A DNA stretch of 17,382 nt. Origin: CAYNOZ01 sp964398955 (lineage in GTDB: Archaea > Methanobacteriota_B > Thermococci > Thermococcales > CAYNOZ01). The stretch lies in the NCBI GenBank assembly GCA_964398955.1, contig CAYNOZ010000025.1, forward strand, positions 1 to 17,382, in the 5' to 3' direction. Numbering within the stretch: the stretch's first letter is position 1; the number at the start of each line of letters is the position of its first letter. The notes under the pieces were generated by a model, which was not told the DNA's origin, made no database searches, and saw only the letters and a program-made list of their open reading frames with translations. The translations under genes and the position numbers were made by a program. Shown piece after piece: positions 6,293 to 13,180 of the stretch.

Positions 6293-6333
6293 AGTTTTCT
6301 TATTATATTTTATTAAGTTAGGTGGTTTAAGTT

Positions 6334-7815
6334 ATGAAAATTGGGGTTGTTGGAGCTGGTCCTGGTAGCCTTGCTGCTGCTGATCTGTTAGCAAGTTACG
6401 GATTTAATGTTACTATACATGAACGTAAGGATAGGGTTGGAGGTCGTAATACTTCTTTTAAATCTGATAAGTATACTTTTGATTCTGGTCCGACTTTTTT
6501 TATTATGGATTTTATTTTAAGGGAGATTTTCAAGGAATGTGATCGTGATTTAGAAGATTATGTTGATGTTGTTTCTCTGAATCCTTATTATCAGATTATT
6601 TATGGTGACGGTAGTAAACTTAAGATGGGGCCTGATAAAGAGAAGGTTAAAGAATCTATTTCAAAGTTTAATGCTTCTGATGCTGAAAATCTTGAGAATT
6701 TTTTAGAGGATAATGATCGTAAGTTAAGTAAAACTCTTCCTGCTTTGCAAAGAGGTTATTATAAATTTACTGATATTTTTTCCAAAGAAGTTCTTAATAT
6801 GTTACCAGTATTAAGGCCTTTTTCAAGTCTTTGGGATGATTTAGGCAGGCATTTTGATAATAAAAAGGTTAAATTAGGTTTTACATTTCAGTCTAAGTAT
6901 TTAGGTATGTCCCCTTATAATTGTCCCTCCATGTTCAGTATTATCTCTTATATTGAGCATAAGTGGGATGTCCATCATATTATGGGAGGTTTAAATCAGC
7001 TTTCAATTGCCATGAGTGAGGTATTCAAGGAATTTGGCGGTAATTTAAGATTAAATTCTGAGGTAGAAGAGATCTTAATAGAAAATGGTGAAGCTAAAGG
7101 ATTATTATTAGATGATGGTAGTCGAGAAGAGTATGACGAGATCATAATGGGATCAGATTTTGCCTGGTCTATGAAGAATTTGATTCCTGAAAGTAAGAGA
7201 AATAAGTATACGGATAAAAAATTGGATAGTAAAAAATATTCTTGTTCAACTTTTATGCTTTATTTGGGTCTTGATAGGTTATATGATAATATAGAGCATC
7301 ATAATATCTTTATCCCCTCTGATTATGAGAAAAACTTGAGAGAGATAGAATCTGAGAAGGTTCTTCCGGATGATCCATCTTTTTATTTGCAAAATCCTTC
7401 TGTTACAGATCCTAGTTTAGCTCCAGAGGGACATTCTACTTTGTATGTTTTGGTACCAGTTCCTAATCTTAAGGGTGATGTGGATTGGGATAAAGAAAAG
7501 AATAGTTATAGAGATTTAATTATTGATAAACTAGTTAAAAGAGGTAATTTAGAGAATTTAGAAGATCATATTGATTATGAAAAAGTTTTAACACCTGATA
7601 ACTGGAAAGAGGATATGAATGTTGGGTATGGAGCTACTTTTAATTTAGCACATAATATTAGACAAATGCTAATTTTTAGACCTCGTAATAAGTTTGAAGA
7701 GTTTGACAATATGTGGTTGGTAGGTGGTGGTACCAATCCTGGGAGTGGTTTGCCAACCATTTATGAGTCCGGTAGAATTGCTGCTCACAGAATTAAAGAT
7801 AAATATGGGAAGTGA
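6334..7815 (+). CDS. CrtI/CrtN-family carotenoid desaturase (first copy)
   Basis: A 493-residue FAD enzyme of the phytoene/diapophytoene desaturase family. The dinucleotide fold is GAGPGS at 7-12 with E30 for the FAD ribose and VGGR at 35-38, then FDSGPTFF near 49-56. The middle has FQSKYLGMSPYNCPSMF, typical of CrtI, and PSLAPEGHSTLYVLVPVPNL. The C-terminal FAD motif is WLVGGGTNPGSGLPTIYESG. It would introduce double bonds into a colourless C30 or C40 polyene at the membrane. AGGTGGT lies 7 nt before the ATG. It is the first gene of a four-gene operon and overlaps the next by 4 nt (GTGA). Codon third positions are strongly T-biased. Sequence alone does not distinguish C30 from C40 substrate. 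Confidence 0.88.
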   Translation: MKIGVVGAGPGSLAAADLLASYGFNVTIHERKDRVGGRNTSFKSDKYTFDSGPTFFIMDFILREIFKECDRDLEDYVDVVSLNPYYQIIYGDGSKLKMGPDKEKVKESISKFNASDAENLENFLEDNDRKLSKTLPALQRGYYKFTDIFSKEVLNMLPVLRPFSSLWDDLGRHFDNKKVKLGFTFQSKYLGMSPYNCPSMFSIISYIEHKWDVHHIMGGLNQLSIAMSEVFKEFGGNLRLNSEVEEILIENGEAKGLLLDDGSREEYDEIIMGSDFAWSMKNLIPESKRNKYTDKKLDSKKYSCSTFMLYLGLDRLYDNIEHHNIFIPSDYEKNLREIESEKVLPDDPSFYLQNPSVTDPSLAPEGHSTLYVLVPVPNLKGDVDWDKEKNSYRDLIIDKLVKRGNLENLEDHIDYEKVLTPDNWKEDMNVGYGATFNLAHNIRQMLIFRPRNKFEEFDNMWLVGGGTNPGSGLPTIYESGRIAAHRIKDKYGK

Positions 7816-9341
7816 TTCTCATTCCTGATTCTGATAAACTAGAATCATTATGTCCTTTAACAGGCGAAACTTTAGAATACCATAAGGCAAATGCTGAAGA
7901 GATCGAAGAAGCGATGAAGAATTCTAGAAAGGCTCAGAATAAGTGGGGAGACCTTAGTTTGGATAGAAGAATTGATTATCTGTCTGATATTAGAAAGGTT
8001 ATTGTAGGGGATCTGGATTGTATTGTTGATGAGATTAAGGAGGATACTGGTAAAGTAGATGTTGAAGCTTTAATGACGGATATTTTACCTACATTGGATA
8101 TTATTAAGTATTACGAGGATAATGCTGAGGAAATTTTAGGGACTGAAAAGAGAAAAACTCCTAGATTTTTTAGAAATAATAGTTCTTACGTTGAATATAA
8201 ACCTTTAGGTGTGGTTGTGATTATCTCACCTTGGAATTTTCCTTTGCAGCTTTCTATGGTGCCTGCGATTACTGCATTAATTGCTGGTAATACCGTTTTA
8301 TTAAAGCCTTCTGAGATAACTCCTATAGTTGGTAAATTAGCGGAAGAGATATGTGAGGAAGCAAATATTCCTGATAATGTTTTACAGGTTTTACAGGGAA
8401 GTGGAGATGTGGGAGAAAAATTAATTAAATCTAATCCTGATAAAATTTTTTTTACTGGTAGTGTTGAAACTGGTAAGAAGATTATGAAGTCAGCTTCTGA
8501 AAATTTGGTTCCTTTAGAGCTTGAAATGGGTGGTAAAGATCCGATGATCGTTTTCAAGGATTCTAACTTTGATAGAGCTGTTGAAGCTGCGGTATACGGG
8601 TCATTTGCTAATTCTGGACAGCTTTGTGTTTCAGTTGAAAGACTTTATGTTCAGGAGGAAATATATGAAGAATTTTTAGACGCTGTTTTAGAAAGAACTG
8701 AAAAATTAAGGGTTGGTGAAGGTAAAAATGCTGATTTAGGCCCTATGATATATCCTCAACAAATAAAAACAGTTGAAGATCACCTTGAAGATGCTTTAAA
8801 TAAAGGAGCAGAAGTTTTAACTGAAATTAAAAAGGAAAATTTATACTTCTATCCTCAAATCTTGAAAGATGTTGATCACAGTATGAAAATTATGAAAGAA
8901 GAAACATTCGGTCCCTTACTACCTATTATGTCTTTTAAAGATGAAGAAGATGCGATTAGATTAGCAAATGATACTAAGTATGGTTTAAACTCTAGCGTCT
9001 GGAGTAATGACATAAAAAAAGCTAAAAGAGTTGTTAATAAGCTCGAAGTTGGTAATAGCTATATAAATGATGTATTCAAAAATATTGGAAACCCTCACCT
9101 CCCTTTTGGAGGTGCTAAGAAGAGTGGAATGGGAATGTATCATGGCCCTGAAGGTTTGAAAAGATTTAGCCAGAGAACATCTGTAATGATTAATAAGAAT
9201 AAAGGAATGGAACCTAATTGGTTCCCATATTCTGAAGAACTTTATGAAACCTTAAAAAAATTAATTTATACTGATTATGGAACTATAGGTTATCTAAAGA
9301 AGATTAAAAATTATATTGATCTTTACAGGAGAATAAGATGA
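7812..9341 (+). CDS. NAD(P)-dependent aldehyde dehydrogenase, probable carotenoid-aldehyde oxidation
   Basis: A 509-residue aldehyde dehydrogenase that oxidises aldehydes to acids. Seen: SPWNFP at 139-144 with oxyanion-hole N142, cofactor lysine K165 in KPSE, FTGSVETG at 214-221, general base E238 in LELEMGGK, catalytic C272 in FANSGQLC, EETFGPLLP, and LPFGGAKKSG. The C-terminal tail includes EPNWFPYSEELYETL, as in membrane-associated class 3 enzymes and the CrtNc/AldH enzymes of bacterial C30 pathways. It starts with GTG inside the GTGA overlap with the preceding desaturase, so translation is probably coupled. A role in making a carotenoid acid is inferred from its place between two CrtI-type genes; a general aldehyde dehydrogenase cannot be excluded. 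Confidence 0.88.
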   Translation: MILIPDSDKLESLCPLTGETLEYHKANAEEIEEAMKNSRKAQNKWGDLSLDRRIDYLSDIRKVIVGDLDCIVDEIKEDTGKVDVEALMTDILPTLDIIKYYEDNAEEILGTEKRKTPRFFRNNSSYVEYKPLGVVVIISPWNFPLQLSMVPAITALIAGNTVLLKPSEITPIVGKLAEEICEEANIPDNVLQVLQGSGDVGEKLIKSNPDKIFFTGSVETGKKIMKSASENLVPLELEMGGKDPMIVFKDSNFDRAVEAAVYGSFANSGQLCVSVERLYVQEEIYEEFLDAVLERTEKLRVGEGKNADLGPMIYPQQIKTVEDHLEDALNKGAEVLTEIKKENLYFYPQILKDVDHSMKIMKEETFGPLLPIMSFKDEEDAIRLANDTKYGLNSSVWSNDIKKAKRVVNKLEVGNSYINDVFKNIGNPHLPFGGAKKSGMGMYHGPEGLKRFSQRTSVMINKNKGMEPNWFPYSEELYETLKKLIYTDYGTIGYLKKIKNYIDLYRRIR

Positions 9342-9347
9342 TAAATT

Positions 9348-9923
9348 ATGTATAATATTGTTCCAATTGATTATAAAACGGGAATTTTTACAATATTAGT
9401 AATACTTTGGGGTTTAGAGTTTATATTCTTCCCTGATAAAAATAATGAAAATGAGGCAGGTAAAAAATCATTTAATAAGATACTAAGTTCTATAATACTA
9501 TCTATAACTTTTAGTGCAGTTCTTGCAATTCTAGAAATTGGAAATTCTTTAATAAGTAGGGAGATAACAAGAAACAGTAGTATAATTATTCTTGGATTAG
9601 GAGTTTTGCTTAGATATTGGGCTATTAAAACATTAGGTAATAAATTTAGCCGGGGAATAGATACATTAAAAAATCAAGATTTAGTGAAAACAGGTCCTTA
9701 TAGAAAACTAAGACATCCTCTATATTTAGCACTCTTCTTTCAAACCTTAGGAGTTTCTTTATTCATTGGAAACATTATAGGGATCATATTTACAATAATT
9801 ATTATGATATATATCTTAAAGAAAAGAATGGAATTAGAAGAGAATCACATGGAAAATATTATTGGTAATAGATATTTAAAATGGAAGAAGAATCGGTATA
9901 GGTTTTTCCCGTTTATTTATTAA
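9348..9923 (+). CDS. isoprenylcysteine carboxyl methyltransferase (ICMT)-like membrane protein
   Basis: A 191-residue integral membrane methyltransferase of the ICMT/PEMT group. Four to five hydrophobic segments are visible (about 10-28, 45-65, 78-92, 127-157). The family catalytic region is clear: KTGPYRKLRHPLYLALFF at 114-131, R160, paired glutamates E164-E165, and a closing Y..WKKNRYRFFPF. These enzymes use SAM to methylate the carboxylate of a lipid or prenylated substrate inside the membrane. Protein prenylcysteine is unlikely in this context. Lying between the aldehyde dehydrogenase and the second CrtI-like enzyme, it could esterify a carotenoid acid; that is inference. The ATG is 6 nt after the previous stop, with AGGAG farther upstream. 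Confidence 0.82.
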   Translation: MYNIVPIDYKTGIFTILVILWGLEFIFFPDKNNENEAGKKSFNKILSSIILSITFSAVLAILEIGNSLISREITRNSSIIILGLGVLLRYWAIKTLGNKFSRGIDTLKNQDLVKTGPYRKLRHPLYLALFFQTLGVSLFIGNIIGIIFTIIIMIYILKKRMELEENHMENIIGNRYLKWKKNRYRFFPFIY

Positions 9924-9940
9924 TAGTATGAGGTTATAAG

Positions 9941-11434
9941 ATGTCAAAAAATAAAAAGGCAATTGTTATAGGTGGTGGTCTAGGAGGAATGTCAGCTTCC
10001 ATTTCTCTCGCTTCCGAAGGGTTTCATGTGGAATTATACGAAAAAAATGATCATTTAGGAGGAAAATTAAATACTTCAAGGAAAAATGGTTTTTTATTTG
10101 ATTTAGGACCCTCTATTCTAACTATGCCCCACATATTCGAAAATCTATTTCAAAAAGCCGGAAAAGACATGGAAAATTATATTGACATTAAAAAATTAGA
10201 TTTACAATGGAGAAATTTCTTTGAAGACGGAAAAAGAATAGATCTATACGGAAACCCTAAAAAAATCGTTGAAAATAATTCTAACTTAACAAAGAAAGAT
10301 AGAAAGGATCTAGAAAAATTCATGGGATACTCACAAAGCCTTTACGAAACAGCTAAAAAAAGTTATTTTGATGAAGGATTAGACACTTTATGGGAAATTA
10401 TAAAATTTCATGGCCCCATAACCTCAATTAGAAAGTTTGATTACTTTCATACTATGCATGAAGGGGTAGAAAAGCGTATAAGTAATAAATACCTCAAATA
10501 CATAATGGATTTCTTTATTAAGTACGTTGGATCTTCTCCTTACGATGCTCCAGCAGTTCTAAACATGCTCCCATACATCCAGTTTGAGTTCGGATTATGG
10601 TACGTTAATGAAGGTATGTTCAATCTATCAAATGGTTTAAAAAAATTAATGGAAGAATTAGGAGTTAAAACTCATTTAAAAAGAGAAGTAACTAAAATGA
10701 AGCACCAAAACAAAAAAGTAAAATCAATCATTTTGGATAATGGAAACAAAGTTGAGGGAGACATTTTCATATCAAATATGGAGGTAATCCCAGCGTACAA
10801 AAATCTATTAAACGAGAAAAATAAAATGTTGAAAAAATATCAGAAGAAATTTGAACCTGCCTGTTCAGGATATGTAATTCATTTGGGAGTAGACCGAAAG
10901 TATGATCAATTATCACATCATAACTTCTTCTTCTCCAAAGACCCTAGAGAACATTTCAAATCTGTTTACGAAGATAAAAAAATTCCAAAGGATCCTACAA
11001 TCTATCTAGTGGCTCCAACAAGAACGGATGACTCTATCGCACCTGAAGGACATGAAATAATAAAGGCATTACCTCATATCCCACACCTACAAGATGAACC
11101 ATTCACAGAGGAAGAATATAGCACACTTAGGCGCAAAGTTTTAGAAAAATTGGAAAGGATGGGACTAAAAGACTTAAGAAACCATATAGTAACTGAAGAT
11201 ATATGGACTCCCGAAGATATAAAAAACAATTATTATTCAAATAAAGGCGCAATCTATGGGGTTTTATCTGATAAAAGCAAGAATAAAGGGTTCAAGGCTC
11301 CAAAGAAAAGTGAGAAATATTCAAATTTATATTTCACAGGAGGTAGTGTAAACCCAGGAGGAGGAATGCCGATGGTAGTTCTATCAGGACAACAAGTAAG
11401 TGATAAAATTTTAAAAGAAATGTCGAAGAAATAA
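9941..11434 (+). CDS. CrtI/CrtP-family carotenoid desaturase or terminal-methyl oxidase (second copy)
   Basis: A 497-residue FAD enzyme paralogous to the first gene of the operon. It has GGGLGG at 11-16, LGGKLNTSRKNGFLFDLGPSILTMP, the mid-region KYVGSSPYDAPAVLNMLPYI followed by NEGMFNLSNGLKKLMEELG, and the C-terminal FTGGSVNPGGGMPMVVLSG. The last motif is closer to CrtD, CrtNb and CrtP-type enzymes than to plain phytoene desaturases, so terminal methyl oxidation to an aldehyde is the preferred guess; a second desaturase is the alternative. GAGGT lies 7 nt before the ATG, and 17 nt separate it from the preceding gene. Its codons end in A much more often than those of the first copy. Its stop lies in the terminator hairpin. 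Confidence 0.87.
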   Translation: MSKNKKAIVIGGGLGGMSASISLASEGFHVELYEKNDHLGGKLNTSRKNGFLFDLGPSILTMPHIFENLFQKAGKDMENYIDIKKLDLQWRNFFEDGKRIDLYGNPKKIVENNSNLTKKDRKDLEKFMGYSQSLYETAKKSYFDEGLDTLWEIIKFHGPITSIRKFDYFHTMHEGVEKRISNKYLKYIMDFFIKYVGSSPYDAPAVLNMLPYIQFEFGLWYVNEGMFNLSNGLKKLMEELGVKTHLKREVTKMKHQNKKVKSIILDNGNKVEGDIFISNMEVIPAYKNLLNEKNKMLKKYQKKFEPACSGYVIHLGVDRKYDQLSHHNFFFSKDPREHFKSVYEDKKIPKDPTIYLVAPTRTDDSIAPEGHEIIKALPHIPHLQDEPFTEEEYSTLRRKVLEKLERMGLKDLRNHIVTEDIWTPEDIKNNYYSNKGAIYGVLSDKSKNKGFKAPKKSEKYSNLYFTGGSVNPGGGMPMVVLSGQQVSDKILKEMSKK

Positions 11435-11456
11435 TTAATTCTTTTAAGAATTAATT
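11433..11456. terminator. hairpin between convergent genes containing both stop codons
   Basis: AATTAATTCTT (11433-11443) and AAGAATTAATT (11446-11456) are perfect complements separated by TT, followed on the plus strand by T to 11460. The TAA of the crt operon (11432-11434) and the TAA of the opposing NAC gene (11451-11453) both fall in the stem. It could terminate transcription in both directions; the T-run favours the plus direction. Confidence 0.6.
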
Positions 11457-11789
11457 TTTTATATCTTTAATGGCCTTTGCTATTTCTCCATCATTATTTT
11501 TAAGAGCTTCTTCTGCTTCTTCTTCGGAACAGTCGGCTTTATTACTAACTATATTAATATCGCCATCTGGTATTTCTATCTCTCTTTTCTGTACTTCTTC
11601 TTCTCCTGTAATTTGATAGGTTTCTGTTCCCATCATATTTATTTTATTTACTTCTGGATTCTTAATATGAATTTCTTCGTCTTCTTTGATGATTACTACC
11701 TCTTCAGAGTCTATTTCCTCGGTTTCCATTCCCATTTGTTTCATCATTTTCTTCATTTTTTTAGGATCAATATTTCCCATGTTTCTCAT
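11451..11789 (-). CDS. nac: archaeal nascent polypeptide-associated complex protein (NAC alpha)
   Basis: A 112-residue ribosome-associated chaperone that binds emerging chains as a homodimer in archaea. Order: a basic methionine-rich N-terminus NIDPKKMKKMMKQMGM that contacts the ribosome, the NAC beta-barrel at about 27-68 (VVIIKEDEEIHIKNPEVNKI and TYQITGE), and a C-terminal UBA domain (about 78-112, KADCSEEEAEEALKNNDGEIAKAIKDI). Length and order match archaeal NAC. GTGAT lies 4 nt before the ATG and TTTAAATC (11812-11820, minus strand) may be the TATA box. It is separated from the upstream asparagine synthetase gene by 268 bp, so it has its own promoter. Confidence 0.95.
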   Translation of the reverse strand: MRNMGNIDPKKMKKMMKQMGMETEEIDSEEVVIIKEDEEIHIKNPEVNKINMMGTETYQITGEEEVQKREIEIPDGDINIVSNKADCSEEEAEEALKNNDGEIAKAIKDIKN

Positions 11790-11817
11790 AATATCACTTC
11801 TAATAATTTTAAGATTT

Positions 11818-11850
11818 AAAAGGGATTTTTAATTTAGATTATTCCCTTTT
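11818..11850. repeat. inverted repeat upstream of nac
   Basis: AAAAGGGA (11818-11825) and TCCCTTTT (11843-11850) are perfect inverted copies 17 nt apart, just upstream of the nac TATA-like box in the direction of nac. It may be an operator or a terminator for asparagine synthetase transcripts. No further evidence. Confidence 0.35.
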
Positions 11851-11981
11851 ATCCCTATAAGAAAAGGTGAGTTAAAAAAGTTATACTTTTCAAAATTCTA
11901 CTATTTAGATATCTAGAATATATTTAGCCATGTATTTTTAAGGTTGGTATCCTCTTTTGTTCAAACTTTTTCAAAAAGCTT

Positions 11982-12010
11982 GTGAGGAAGGGGACTTCTC
12001 ACCAAATAAG
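11982..12010 (-). mobile_element. solitary left end of an IS200/IS605-type element
   Basis: GTGAGGAAG-GGGA-CTTCTCAC (11982-12002) forms an eight-pair hairpin with one bulged G, and is followed by CCAAATAAG then TTAAAAT. The same order, GGGACTTCTC, AAATAAG, TTAAAAT, occurs at 5143-5167 where host-gene restoration fixes the element boundary after AAATAAG. Here too the adjacent target is TTTTAA on the minus strand. No matching right end or coding remnant is found between 11851 and 11981, so this is a fragment or very short derivative. The rest of the 11790-12057 gap holds the nac promoter and an AAACTTTTT/AAAAAGCTT near-palindrome (11963-11981). Confidence 0.6.
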
Positions 12011-12057
12011 TTAAAATAATAAAGAGGTATGGGAATGATTGTTTAAAAGTTTTCATA

Positions 12058-13038
12058 TTACAGACTTGGTTTTCCAGGGGTTTTTGGGAATAATGTTGCT
12101 TCTTCAACTCTTTCTAGTCCACAGATGAATCTTGTTAATCTTTCTATTCCTATTCCAAACCCTGCTGATTTTGGTAGTCCTTTTTTAGCCATTTCCAGGT
12201 ACCATTCGAATTGTTCAGGTGAAAGGTCTGCTCTTTCGATTCTATCTACTATTTTTTCATATTCGTATTCTCTTTCACCACCTGAAATCGCTTCTTCATA
12301 TCCTTCTGGGTAGATTAAGTCCATGTCTTTCAATATTCCTTTTTCTTCTGGGTATTCTTTGTCGTAAAATTCTCTTTCTTCAACTGGGAAATCTATCAGC
12401 CAAAATGGTTCATCTTTTTCCTTTGATAGCTTTATTTCAAAGTCTTCTCCGTATTCTTCTCTGGCTTTTTTAAATTCTATTCTGTCGAAAGGTGTTTTTG
12501 GTACTTTGAGGCTTCTATCTAGTTCTCTTAGTTCTTCTTTATATTTTTTCTGCACTTCTTGAATTAAAGTTTTTATCATTTCCTCTCCCAGGCTCATTAT
12601 TTCTGATCTTGATGCTCCTTTTACTTCTAGGTCTAGCTGTGTGAATTCTGATAGGTGTCTCCCTGTTTCCTTTTTACCTGGCTTTTCTAGTCTAACGTTT
12701 GGTGACCAGATGAATATTTTATCCAATGAAAGTAATGACATTTGTTTGTGGAATATCATGCTCTGTGTGAGTTTGTAATCATGTCCGTAGTAATCGATGT
12801 GGGAGTCTGATTGGCTTGAGTCTAGTGGGTCTGTGACTGGTGACAGGATTACAGGTGATATCTCTGTGAATCCTCGTTTTCTTAGGTAGTCCCCTAATAT
12901 TTTTCTCATTCCACTCTGAATTTTTATTGCTGATTTTCGTTTTTTGCTTTGTATTTCTTCGTATTGGGTTTCGACACTTTCAGCAAGATCTTCTAATATT
13001 TTTGTTTTTTCTACAGAATTTTTAAATGAATCTGCCAT
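12058..13038 (-). CDS. archaeal asparagine synthetase A (AsnRS paralogue)
   Basis: A 326-residue class II aminoacyl-tRNA synthetase catalytic core without the N-terminal OB-fold anticodon domain of AsnRS or AspRS. Class II motif 2 is SPNVRLEKPG...TGRHLSEFTQLDLE and motif 3 is GFGIGIERLTRFI near the C-terminus; QSDSHIDYYG and KLTQSMIFHKQM bind the substrate in AsnRS-like enzymes. Such stand-alone cores in archaea (described in Pyrococcus) make asparagine from aspartate, ammonia and ATP and do not charge tRNA. The ATG at 13038 is chosen over GTG at 13047, because that GTG is part of the Shine-Dalgarno GTGAT 4 nt before the ATG. TATA-like AGTTTATATAG lies at 13070-13080. A truncated AsnRS-like protein of other function is the alternative. 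Confidence 0.88.
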   Translation of the reverse strand: MADSFKNSVEKTKILEDLAESVETQYEEIQSKKRKSAIKIQSGMRKILGDYLRKRGFTEISPVILSPVTDPLDSSQSDSHIDYYGHDYKLTQSMIFHKQMSLLSLDKIFIWSPNVRLEKPGKKETGRHLSEFTQLDLEVKGASRSEIMSLGEEMIKTLIQEVQKKYKEELRELDRSLKVPKTPFDRIEFKKAREEYGEDFEIKLSKEKDEPFWLIDFPVEEREFYDKEYPEEKGILKDMDLIYPEGYEEAISGGEREYEYEKIVDRIERADLSPEQFEWYLEMAKKGLPKSAGFGIGIERLTRFICGLERVEEATLFPKTPGKPSL

Positions 13039-13068
13039 ATTAATCACATAAACCTAGTAGTATTGACC

Positions 13069-13080
13069 CTATATAAACTT
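13069..13080 (-). promoter_or_regulatory. TATA box of the asparagine synthetase gene
   Basis: AGTTTATATAGG on the minus strand, centred about 37 nt before the ATG at 13038, predicts initiation near 13049 and an 11-nt leader that just contains the GTGAT ribosome-binding site. Confidence 0.5.
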
Positions 13081-13180
13081 TTTCCAGAATAAATTGTCAT
13101 ATCGATTAAGAAAATTATGAATTTAAAACAAATAATAAATAATAAAATAAAATATTAACAATACCAATTAAACAAAGTAT

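Larger units (their letters stand above)
5943..6333. other. divergent control region between yjjX and the carotenoid operon
   Basis: These 391 bp contain no plausible protein gene. They hold the yjjX promoter on the left, a candidate structured RNA at 6047-6116, an AT-rich hairpin ACTTTTTTT/AAAAAAAGT at 6142-6161, a TATA-like GTTATATTTAAAG near 6229-6241, and overlapping inverted repeats at 6267-6292. The RBS AGGTGGT is at 6320-6326. Confidence 0.7.

Noticed and set aside
13021..13047. GTG start at 13047 for the asparagine synthetase
   Set aside because: That GTG is the first part of the GTGAT ribosome-binding site that serves the ATG at 13038.
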